64,000 nt of DNA from Heracleum sosnowskyi (taxonomy: Eukaryota > Streptophyta > Magnoliopsida > Apiales > Apiaceae): assembly GCA_030848705.1 (NCBI GenBank), contig CM061239.1, positions 90,502,363 to 90,566,362 of the forward strand. The letters run 5' to 3'. Every line of letters begins with the position of its first letter. The stretch's first letter is position 1. Under the pieces are notes generated by a model, which searched no databases, was not told the DNA's origin, and worked only from the letters and a program-made list of their open reading frames with translations. This document shows positions 52,841 to 63,073 of this stretch, one piece after another. Both the position numbers and the translations under genes were made by a program.

Positions 52841-53338
52841 GGAAAAGCTACAGAGAGGAAATCCTGATAACTGTCAAATCCTGATGGTTATTCAGAAAGG
52901 TATGTATCTTTGATCAAATCCTGATAGGACTCAATCCTGACAGGAAGTCAACTGGTCAATCCTGATGTACAGGTCAGTATTTCATTACTTAATTTGTGCC
53001 TAATTTTTCGTCAGTATCTGCTGATGGACGGTTGAGTTTTAGTAGGACAACTGTATGCGCGCGTGTGTTGCACTATTATAGATATATCAATACATACACA
53101 TAAAAGGCGGTGCAGATTTATTTAAATGACACACGTAATCTGTCCACTAATTCTTTGTGCACAAATCATATTTTGCCACCTGTCTTTGAGAGTAATATTT
53201 TGTTTTAACAAAATACTTTTCATTGGTCTACATCGTTAATTACTCTCTTATCATCAGTTTTTCGTTTTCTATCTCTCTCTGTGCTTTCATACCCTAATTG
53301 CTTCAAATCTTAATTCTCGAGTTTTCAAAAGCATTACA
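52841..53338 (+). other. Cop-E spacer between pol and third ORF
   Basis: 498 bases, noncoding. It contains at least five (A)ATCCTGA words between 52850 and 52970, then the CGCGTGTGT and TATTTAAA module, then a CT-rich leader before the third ORF. Confidence 0.8.
53057..53126 (+). promoter_or_regulatory. Candidate internal promoter of the Cop-E third ORF
   Basis: GCGCGCGTGTGT at 53057-53068 and TATTTAAA at 53119-53126, 213 bases before the ORF ATG. The same pair is found upstream of the third ORF in Cop-C and Cop-D although the spacers otherwise look unrelated. Confidence 0.45.
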
Positions 53339-55366
53339 ATGACATCTTCATCATTCATGAACAAACAGACAGTGATTAGTGGTGTTACATTTGCCACTAA
53401 CAATTTTGTGGCTATTCTAACTCATCAAGATTTACCCAATGAGTTTCATATCATTCAAGATTTTCTAGCTTCAAGCCCATTGAAGTTTGCTTTAACAGAA
53501 CCTGCAAGTGTTTCTTTTAAGTCTGTAATGCATGTGTGGAACTCAGTTACTTTTGATAAAGGGCATTCTGATACAATCTTGATGAGTTTTGAATATAATG
53601 GAACTACTCACTATGTGACTCCTACAATTGTGGAGGCAGCCCTGCATTTACCCGTTCTTGGTGATGCTATTCCTGCTAATGTTTCGGACTCTACTCTTTT
53701 TGAGTTTGTTACAAAGTTGGGCTACAATGGTGAAGTAAAGAGATATGGAAATCTCTTCAGGACAAAGCTTAAGAAGGAATGGAATTTCTTCTTTGATACA
53801 ATCAGCCGCTGTTTCCTGAACAAGACATCAAATTTTGATGCTCTTCCATCAGGATCTCTTAAAATTGGGTACTCTCTTATCCATTCTACAGTGTTTGATT
53901 ATGGGTCTTTTATCTTAAAAGCTTTAAGTGATAGGAAATCAGATAAATTGGGTTCTGTCTGTTTTCTTAGATTTTTACAGTTGATATTTAATCACTTATG
54001 TCCTAATGTTGTTTTTGAGGATGATGTAGTTCTACCAATCTGTAGAATTACTGAGAATAATATTAAGTCCTTAGTCAACAGTGATAAGGCAAATGGTTTC
54101 ATAGGAAATGCTTTTATTCCTGATGAGGTTAGGTTTTTCTTACATCAGAAAATGCCTACTCGTTATGGACTACTTTCTAATGCTATGGGGCAAGGCCCAA
54201 CCCACCTTGTTCCTGACACAAGCATGCAACCTAAACAGTTTAAACAGTTAACAACCACCTCTACTGTCTCTCAAAAGACTTTAGTTGTAAAATCAAAGAA
54301 ATCAGCTAGAACTGATGTGTCTGGAAGGCAATCAGGTTCAAAGGATTTTTCCTCTACACCACTCACTAAAAAGAAGATACAAGGGGGTGTACAAGGGGTC
54401 CTGGTGCAGAAAGCTGCTAAGGTTGTTAAGAATGTTCCTGTGAAAAGGAAGTTAAGGTTGATTGATGAAAGTGATTCAGAGGATGACTTACCTATATCCT
54501 CTGTGATGAATGTGAACAAGGAAGTTGCTGATACTGCTACTAAAGCTGTGGTACCTTCATCAAAACCACAAAAGACAAGGAAATTATCAAAGAGCAGGTA
54601 TCATATTCCTTTGACAGTGCAAATGAAGGATACTGATATTCAGACATCAAATCCTGATGAGTCATCTACTCCTGATGCTCTAGCAAATCCTGATGTTAGT
54701 ATTCCTGATGCAACAACAAAAGTTGTCTCTATATCAGACTCTCCAGCCTCTCCATCTCAGATTAGAGAAATTTCTTGGGAGAAGGTTTCTACAACTGCTT
54801 CCTTGGTTGGTCTTACACCTACATCAAAGAAAAAGAGGAATGCAGAAGAGTTAGTCTATCAGAGACAGAAGAAGCTGAAAGGATCAAGCTCACAAGAACC
54901 TGAATTTCAGAGTAATTCAGCAGCTACTGTTGATCCTGCCACACAAGAACCACTCAATCAAAGTTTGGGTGAAGGCTTAGCTAGTGGAATGGTCACACAA
55001 GAACCATTTTCTCAAAGGGAGAATGAAGACATCAACATTCCAGCTACACAAGAACCATCTTCTCAAAGTGAAGATGCAGGCAAAGCTACAGCTTCTGTTG
55101 AAAGATTGGTCGAGAACATTGTCAATGAGGGAAGCACACAAGAACCTTTAACTCAAAGTGTTGAAGCAGCTTCTGAACCTCAAGCTCCACAAGTACCATT
55201 GGTAGCAAATACTGATGCAAGCATATCAAATCCTGACGATGTTCATCCTGACGCTAGTGGTGCTCCTGATAATGAACCTATTTTGATACAGCCACTTCGT
55301 TCAAGACCAATGTATCATCCTATATCAGAACCACAGGATAAACTTATAACGACTCAGAAAAACGCT
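53339..55366 (+). pseudogene. Cop-E third ORF, 3' truncated by Gyp-G
   Basis: Open from MTSSSFMNKQTV for about 676 residues to the Gyp-G border. Residues 1-270 align with the Cop-C third ORF: FHIIQDFL, VTPTIVEAAL, KLKKEWNFFFDTISRCF, FDALPSGSLKIGYSLI, FLRFLQLIFNHLCPNV. A basic region (KKSARTDVSGR, PVKRKLRL) follows, then a low-complexity region with five TQEP/SQEP repeats and many NPD words. No signal peptide or membrane span. The coiled coil and C-terminal domain seen in Cop-C should be beyond the other end of Gyp-G. Function unknown. Confidence 0.85.
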
Positions 55367-58300
55367 TGTACAGTATTAATATTTAATAATATTTGAGATA
55401 TATGATATGTGAATATTGTGTGAAAGGTAGATATTTGAAAAATGTGAGGATTAGATGTTTACTTGGTGAATGGTATGGATTAAAATACTTGTGTATGCTT
55501 TTAAGTGCATTTTAAATGAATTTCTTATTAAAAATTAGTTCTTTTTGACCTTCTGGGAATTTTATAAAATCAACGGAGACTCTTTTTATTGTGAAATCTT
55601 TTTCACAACCTTTAGTTTATATTCTAGTATTTTCTAAAATTAGTGGAGGAATTTATTTTTGGCTTTAAGGATTTAAAACTGATTTTATGAGTTAAATGTC
55701 CTTTAAGTGATCAAAACTTTGAAAATTCATATTTAATTCAATTTTGATCATAAAAATATTTTAAAAATATGGGCGAGCTTGTAAATTCGTATTATTTGTT
55801 TTAAAAATAAAATTGTGATTTTTAGATATTATCTTCATTTTATTTCGAATTTTAGAAAGGCATTTATATTGGTTTTCTTATTTAAAAATCAGATTTTGGA
55901 ATTAGCAAGTTACTAAATTACCCCGGGGCTTATAAAACCCCAGCAATCAGTTTTGCCCCTTTCTTCTTTCACCGCTCAACTCTCTCTTCTCTCTTTCTCT
56001 CGACTTTTCTCTCGGCAAAATCTCTCTCTCTCACTTTGTAAAAAATCTCTCTCTCTCGATTTTCTTCTGTAAAATCTCTCTCCCTCTCATTCTCACTCAA
56101 TCTCTCATATATGTATAATCGTGTATGTGTGTGAGTGTTTGGCCGTGTGTATATGTGCGTGTATCAGTTTGCATGCAAAGGGGTTTTGGCAATTTTGATT
56201 TGATTCAATCCCGAACCCTTGTTTTGTGATGTTTCGGTAATAAGGAGATTGTTTAGATGAGTATTGGTGAGGTTTGTGAAGGAAACCCGATTTTTTTCCG
56301 GGCACCTCCGACCATGCCGCCGTCGGCAATGAGCTCCGGCGAGCCGACGGGGACGATGATGATATTCTTGAGTCCGATTTTTGTATTAAAACTAGTATTT
56401 AGTGAAGTTATGAATTGCATGTTGAAAAATCGAAATGCATGTTTATATTTTCGATTTTCCCCTTTTATAAAATCGGTTTAAAAATTGTTTATGTTGATGA
56501 TTGATTGATGATTTCAAGTTATAGTGAATGCATGTTGATTAATTGTGTTAAGTATAGTTAGTTCGAAATTTTGATGGTTAAAGGTTTTGATTTGGGAATT
56601 TTAGTGAAGTTCCAAGTATTTGGATTGTTGGTTTATTAGTGTTGGTATTTGCTAATTGCATGTATAAGTTTTGGGTAATTTCTTGAGAACATGAGTTCTA
56701 GTTTTGATATTGGATGGTTATTTATGGTAGAGATTATAATGGTGGAATGGTTTTGTATAGACATACATCATGCTGAATTTTCCAGAAAACTGTCTGCCTG
56801 TTCTGTTTTGATTGTTGGCATAATGTTGCTGCCTGTTTTAGACAGAGAGCCTAGAATGTCAATGTTCTAAATTGAATCTAGTTTGTGCACGCGCTAACCT
56901 TGTATCAATAGAGTTAACGAATAAAAAGTTATGCTTGTTTTACTAAAAGTTGCGCAGCAGGGATGTTTCTGTGTTTTAGTACCTAGTTTATACAGTTCGT
57001 TTTTAATCTAAATGAAGTGTTCTGAAGTTGAAACTTTTATGCTAAGTTGAGTTAGTAATCAGGAAGTAGCCTGTCCATTTTGTTATTTGTTTGATTACTT
57101 TTGGATTTTTGAAAAATGTTTTGGTAAAGTATGCGCAGCAGATTTTTCAGCTTTTTGAGATGAAAAACATTGTTGTAAAAGTGTTAAGGATATGGTTGGC
57201 ATGACCAAATTGATTTAAGGGATACCAAGTGTAGTATGATTTGAAAGATATATTATTGTATATATATATGTATAAGGAGCATGTTATGTGTATTTAAATG
57301 ACAATGTGAGACTATATGGTTGATTGCCTATTACATGATTATAATTGTTTTATGGTATAACTATTATGTGTTTACGCGTTTAGGATGCGTTGGGTAGTTT
57401 AGAATAAAGGATTAGCATCTTAGAGAAGCATTCTAAGATAGAATATACTCTTTTGTAGAGTCCAAGGAAGTGGAACTTAGAGAGTTCAAGGAAGTGGAAC
57501 TTAGAGACAAAGGAAAAACTAAGGTGGAGATTCAGTGATTGCTCATTACCCCTTTTAGCTACTTAAGGCAAGTAATACAAACTTGCTTTCGTATTTCGAT
57601 TCCATTGTTTCATTTTGACACACATGAATTGTTATCTTGCCTTGATTTACCTATAATTCTGAAAACACTTATTATTCATTGATAACCCTTATCCTTGTTC
57701 TTATATACCATGTTGAATTATATACCATGCTTTGTTTCGTTCTTTATCCTTAAACCTTTATACCCTGTTCATATCCATGAATTGAAACCTAATGACCTAT
57801 GATTCTATAACCTGAATTTGATCATATACTTATGCATTCCCTTTTATACCTGAAAGTGAATACACCTAACTCTCATTCTAGTACATTTCCATAACAAACC
57901 CGATGATAAATATTTCTGATATTCCACTAATAGAAATCCAGATTGTTTTGATTGAACTTATCTTATTTCCAAAGGACTTCTTTATATCTGAACATGTTTT
58001 AAAAAGGAATAAAGTTTAGACTCATTTAAATTCTGATTTATGGTTTCCACGGATTCCTAAGATTGGAGGCGTAAGAGGCCGAGTAACGCCGGTCCAGCAC
58101 TTTTTAATTATAATAAATGGACTAGGGATGGACTAGTCTAAAGGCCAATGTGTTGCCTAATGGGACCCAATACAAGGACCAGAGGGACTGTGTGTCCGGT
58201 ATGGGGACTTTACGTGGCTGATCACCCGTATTGTCCGGTGCGTTGTGAAAAATCTCCAAAATTACTTATTGTTTTCTTGAAACGGATATCTTGATAATGA

Positions 58301-58913
58301 AATTGGTTTACCCTTTGAAATTGCATATTTATATCATTGTTCTGATAATCCTTTGATATGGATTTTGCTAAAACCATGCCATATATATTGATATTGGAAA
58401 CTGTTTTGAAATTGTATATTCAATTCATTATTCTGATAACCCCTTGATACGGATTTTGCTATACCCATGTCATACATATTGATATTGGAACTGTTTCCCA
58501 GTGGATAACTGTATGGTCATATTATTATTACTTGCTGGGCATTTGGCTCATTCTTTTTCCCTATTCTAACCCACAGTGAAACGAGAAGATGGTACGTACT
58601 TTTCAGACAGCTAGGAAGTCTTCCTATAGGGTTGTTTTTGGGATGCCAACTCAGGTAGGTGATGGCCATATCTAGAAGGTGTTTTGTAATAGAGAACGTA
58701 GAACGTTTAAGACATGGATGTAATAACTTTTGAGACTTATGTTTATGTATTAATGAATTAGATAGTGGATGCTTGTTTCACACCATCAACTGTTGAGATC
58801 CTTTGGTAGAGTTGGGGTCTAGTCTGCATGCTTATATTATTGTTTATGGGTTTATTATGTATAGAGGTTGTAGTGACTCCCCGATCATGTCCCCAGATCG
58901 GGAGGGCGTCACA
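55367..58913 (+). repeat. Gyp-G 5' LTR
   Basis: About 3.55 kb, TGTACAGTATT to GAGGGCGTCACA. It has an AT-rich U3, TATA box at 55931-55937, a CT-rich start of R (55965-56105), a CpG-rich patch at 56290-56360, a 25-base tandem repeat near 57458-57508 (CAAGGAAGTGGAACTTAGAG twice), and near the end the TTGCTGGGCATTTGGCTCATTC block (58532-58553) whose reverse complement corresponds to blocks in LTR-X and LARD-F. The right border next to the primer site is firm; the left border is inferred. Confidence 0.75.
55931..55937 (+). promoter_or_regulatory. TATA box of the Gyp-G LTR
   Basis: TATAAAA flanked by GGGGCT and CCCC, forming an imperfect inverted repeat, and followed about 30 bases on by a CT-rich stretch typical of plant transcription starts. 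Confidence 0.65.
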
Positions 58914-58916
58914 GGT

Positions 58917-58928
58917 TGGTATCAGAGC
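58917..58928 (+). other. Gyp-G primer-binding site (tRNA-iMet)
   Basis: TGGTATCAGAGC three bases after the LTR end. Confidence 0.93.
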
Positions 58929-59169
58929 GGTCAGTTTTTGGTCACTGAAACAAGCCAGGATTAGGATCCCTATTAATAAAAGATTAGGATCCCTATTAAT
59001 AAAGGTGATTAAGATAGTTATGTAAGGAGTAGGAATCTGTTAGGATATTAGATGGATAGATGCTAAGTAGCCACGGTAGGCGTAAGTACTTTCTTTTAAG
59101 ATTAAGTCTTTAGGATTGAGATAACCTGTTATTATATAAGTATCTATATCTATATTGTTATCACAGGAG
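58929..59169 (+). other. Gyp-G leader
   Basis: Untranslated leader of 241 bases with a tandem duplication of a 23-base unit beginning GATTAGGATCCC (about 58959-59003). No ORF. Confidence 0.6.
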
Positions 59170-59643
59170 ATGGACGTTGTCGGTGGAGACACACCCCCTC
59201 ACCCCTCTATCACACTATCTGACCCAGTGGAGATAGGTAGTCCTAGTGTTTAGTCCGTTGAGACACCATTTGCACATGTACCTGTTCAGACTACTATCCC
59301 TTGGAGAGCAGCATCTGTTGATTCTCGAGTTTCAGTCATGGGAGTTCCTGCACCTATGTTTCTTCATGCTCATGTAGACCTTGCTAGAGACCTAGAGACC
59401 CTTTCCGGACAGAATGCCGAGCTTCAGGCCCTTATAGATCAGATGTCGGATGAGGCAGACCGTCGTGTTGCTGTTACTGAGGCGGAGTGGCAGGATAGGA
59501 TCCGTACTGTAGAGGAGTCAGCGCGAAAGCGCCTAGCTGAGGGACCAGTCACTGTTGATGCTTTAGAGGAGGCCAGGAGAGTGACTAGGATTGTTAGCTG
59601 GATGTTGTGTGAGCTGAGAGCTGTTCGTGGCGGCCGAGACTAG
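59170..59643 (+). pseudogene. Extra 5' ORF of Gyp-G upstream of gag, with one stop
   Basis: A frame of 157 codons from MDVVGGDTPPH to RAVRGGRD, interrupted by one TAG at 59251-59253. The part after it (ATG at 59338, 101 residues) is open. It is acidic and strongly heptad-like (ARDLETLSGQNAELQALIDQ), so a coiled coil is likely. Codon use is more GC-rich than in gag. Most chromoviruses lack an ORF between the primer site and gag; extra upstream ORFs are known in Ogre-type Tat elements, but I recognise no homolog. It could be a captured sequence or an accessory gene. Confidence 0.5.
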
Positions 59644-60105
59644 CTATGGTTGGATTTTGAGAGTGGGACATCTGTTAGAGCCCATTGGTTTTAGTATTGA
59701 TCATTTGCACATTTGACTACTCGCTATTAGGATATTTTCCCTTTTTCCTAGTAGACATTATTATATTATCTACTTTGACATTGACTCTGTTTTGATTTTT
59801 GGGGTGATCATGTACCCTATCATCTATTGTACCTGACTCATATCTTTACATTATGCACGTACTTTTCTTATACCTTGCTTTAAACTGTTACACCAATTAT
59901 TGTTAACCTGTTCCTATAATACCTATGTTTACCATGTTTACCCTGTTACGGAGACGAGCAAGTTATCTAACAATATGGCTAAAAGTTTTTAAAATTTTTT
60001 TTTTTTTTTATGTACATACAGTTTTATAAACGTTTTCAAAAAGAGTTTACATTGTGGTATATATATGCATATTGTTTCATAAATTGCTTATCTCTTATCA
60101 GAAAA
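59644..60105 (+). other. Gyp-G noncoding region before gag
   Basis: 462 bases, AT-rich, with a T run at about 59993-60009. No ORF with support; a frame upstream of the gag ATG is open from 60010 but low in complexity and not conserved-looking. Confidence 0.5.
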
Positions 60106-61175
60106 ATGCCACCAAAGAAAAAGACTACTGCTTCTACTCAACAAACAACTGATACCGAGGCTCAGAACCCGGTAGACCCAACTATAACTCAGATACTTCA
60201 ATTACTCCAACAACAAACTGCTGCCTTGACTCAACAACAACAACAAAATGTTCAACCTTTGACAACTTTTAAATCATTTCAAGCTGTCCACCCACCTGAA
60301 TTCAAAGGTACTCTAAACCCTGTTGAGGCGAAATCATGGTTAATCGACATTGAGAAAGCGTTTGCGTTAGTTAAGGTTGGGGAAAATCAGAAAACTGAAT
60401 TTGCTAGTTACTACTTGAAGGCGGAAGCTAATTTTTGGTGGGAATCTATGAAGTTAGGAGAAGGAGAAATTACTTGGCAAAGATTTACGGAACTATTTCA
60501 GGAGAAGTATTTACCAAGGTACCTACAAGATCAGTTGGAAGTTCAGTTCTTAGAATTAAAACAAGAAGGGATGAGTGTGGCGGAATACGAAGCCAAATTT
60601 ACTGAATTGGCAAGATTTGCACCTAGATACGTAGGAGATGATGTCAGTAAGGCTAGAAAGTTTCAACACGGATTAAAGCCATGGTTAAGGAGTAGAGTTG
60701 CAGCTTTTGAATTGAGAAATTATACTGCGGTAGTATAGAAAGCGATGATCATTGAGGGCGAGAGCGAATTAGTTCAAAAGGAGAAATTTGGAAAGAAACG
60801 AAAGTTTGGAGGATCTGAAAGAAGCCAAGGTGATGAAGGACAAGGAAGTTCTCAGAATAGAAAAAGGTTTGGAAACCAATCAGGAGGAGATAGGAATTTT
60901 CACAAACAGAGGAGTGGATTTGGGAGTTCAAACAAGAAACCTCAAGGAGGAAAGCCGCCAACTATCACGGGGAAGCCGTCTATACCAGAGTGCAAGACGT
61001 GTGGTAAAAGACATTCGGGAATCTGTAACAAGTTGAATATCACATGTTTTAAATGCAACAAGAAGGGACACTATGCTGATGGATGTCCAAGTTCAAAACC
61101 AGGAGGATTAACATGTTTCAAGTGTGGAAAAGAGGGACATTTTGCGCGAGAATGTAAGGAACCGGTCCAGTCTGC
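60106..61175 (+). pseudogene. Gyp-G Gag, one stop codon
   Basis: Starts MPPKKKTTAST at 60106, favoured over an upstream in-frame ATG at 60010 because Lys-rich MPP starts are common in chromovirus Gag. A Gln-rich stretch is followed by the retrotransposon Gag domain (PPEFKGTLNPVEAKSWL, WWESMKL, FTELFQEKYLPR, FLELKQEGMSVAEYE, FQHGLKPWLR). A TAG at 60736-60738 falls in the conserved V-x-KA motif where Gln is usual. The frame continues through a basic Gly/Ser-rich part to two CCHC knuckles, CFKCNKKGHYADGC (about 61044) and CFKCGKEGHFAREC (about 61113). Confidence 0.9.
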
Positions 61176-61578
61176 TAATGTACTTAGGCTCACTGCACCA
61201 CCAACACGGTCACAGTCATCTCAACCTCGAGCAAGAACTTTTAATATGTCCATCAATGAAGCAGTTCAGGACAGAGATGTAGTAGCAGGTACGCCTCCTG
61301 TGAATTCTGTTAAAGCTAAAGTGTTAATTGATTCTGGAGCGACTAGATCTTTTATATCTGAAAGATTCCTTGATAAATTGCAATGTGAGGTAAAACCTTT
61401 GGAAAGAACGTTAGTAATAGAAGTGGCTAACCAGGATAGAGTTTCCGTAGACCAAGTGTGTCCTAATTGTAAAATAGAGATCGGTGGATATCTTTTTCAT
61501 GCGGATTTGATACCGTTCAAAATGGGAGAATTCGATGTTATCCTAGGAATGGATTGGTTAGTAGATTGCGATGCGTAG
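61176..61578 (+). pseudogene. Gyp-G aspartic protease, ends at a stop codon
   Basis: Retropepsin-like protease in the gag frame: VKAKVLIDSGATRSFIS holds the catalytic DSGA, and the second half has the usual FDVILGMDWL. The frame is stopped by TAG at 61576-61578, immediately before IECRKKQVRL, where related elements usually have Gln. Without the stop it would run straight into RT. Confidence 0.88.
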
Positions 61579-63073
61579 ATTGAATGTAGGAAAAAGCAAG
61601 TAAGATTGCGTGTGGACGAAGATCAAGAAGTTGTGTTTCAAGGACAAAGGCAAGCTAGGAAGTTCCTAACGTTTATGCAAACGACACGACTACTTCGACA
61701 AGGTTGTGAAGCTTATTTGGCTCATGTTGTGGATGTGGAGAAGCAAGTGTTGAAAATGGAGGAGATACCCATTGTAAATGAGTTCCCTGAAGTTTTTCCT
61801 GACGAACTACCCGGATTACCTCCAGATCGAGAAGTAGAATTTACGATTGATTTGGCACCTGGAACGGAACCAGTATCAAAGGCACCTTACAGAATGGCAC
61901 CGGCAGAAATGAAGGAATTGGCTACGCAGCTACAAGATCTTTTGGATAAAGGAGTGATAAGGCCTAGTATATCGCCGTGGGGAGCGCCAGTATTATTTGT
62001 CAAGAAGAAAGACGGGAGTATGAGATTGTGTATAGACTATCGAGAACTTAACCGGTTGACGGTAAAGAATAAGTACCCGTTACCGCGAATCGATGATTTA
62101 TTTGATCAACTCAAAGGAGCAGCATATTTTTCAAAGATTGATTTAAGATCTGGATACCATCAACTGAAGATCAAACCTGAAGACGTTTCGAAGACTGCTT
62201 TTCGCACGAGATATGGACATTACGAATTTTTAGTGATGCCATTTGGATTAACTAATGCCCCGGCTGTGTTTATGGACTTGATGAATCGAGTTTTTCGAAC
62301 GTATTTGGATAAATTTGTGATTGTATTTATTGATGACATCCTGATATATTCAAAGTCTTCGGAAGATCATGCGGAACATCTAAGGATTTCATTGGAAGTC
62401 TTGAGAACGGAAAAGTTATATGCAAAGTTTTCAAAGTGTGAATTCTGGTTAAAGGAAGTACAATTTCTTGGACACGTTATTAGTCGAGAAGGAGTAAGAG
62501 TGGACCCTGCCAAGATTGAAGCTGTGGTTAATTGGGAAAAACCAAAGACCCCTACTGAAGTGAGAAGTTTTCTCGGATTAGCTGGATACTATCGGAGATT
62601 TGTTCAAGATTTTTCAAAGATAGCTACACCGTTAACTGCACTGACTCGGAAGAATGAGAAGTTTGTTTGGACTGAGAAATGTGAAGAAAGTTTCCAAGAG
62701 CTGAAAGGAAGATTAGTGACAACACCAGTGTTAGTCTTACCAGATGATCAAGGAAATTTTGTTATCTACAGTGATGCTTCACACAAAGGATTAGGATGTG
62801 TTTTAATGCAACATGGAAAAGTGATCGCGTATGCTTCACGACAACTCAAACCACACGAACAAAAGTACCCAACTCACGATTTGGAATTAGCAGCTATCGT
62901 GTTCGCACTGAAAATTTGGAGACATTATCTATACGGAGAGAAGTGTGAAATCTACACGGATCATAAGAGCTTAAAGTATATATTCACTCAGAAGGAATTG
63001 AACATGAGGCAACGGAGATGGTTGGAGCTAATTAAGGATTATGATTGTAGTATTAACTATCACCCGGGAAAAA
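61579..63073 (+). pseudogene. Gyp-G reverse transcriptase and RNase H
   Basis: Open frame with the seven RT blocks: YRMAPAEMKEL, WGAPVLFVKKKDGSMRLC, DYRELNRLTVKNKYPLPRI, FSKIDLRSGYHQLKI, FGLTNAPAVFMDLMNRVF, active site FIDDILIYSKS (about 62328-62360), FLGHVISREGVRVDP. Then the connection domain (LAGYYRRFVQDFSK) and RNase H with YSDASHKGLGCVL, DLELAAIVFALK and YTDHKSL. All catalytic residues are present. Near 63070 an extra A in an A run (GGAAAAAACG) shifts the frame inside the conserved RNase H end, before the VVADALSRK-type motif. Confidence 0.93.

Larger units (their letters stand above)
49813..55366 (+). mobile_element. Cop-E: second segment (rest of pol, spacer, third ORF)
   Basis: Continues from 37394 after LARD-F. 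Includes integrase, RT, RNase H, a 0.5-kb spacer and about 676 residues of the third ORF before Gyp-G interrupts. The first five bases (ACTAA) are the LARD-F target duplication. Confidence 0.92.
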
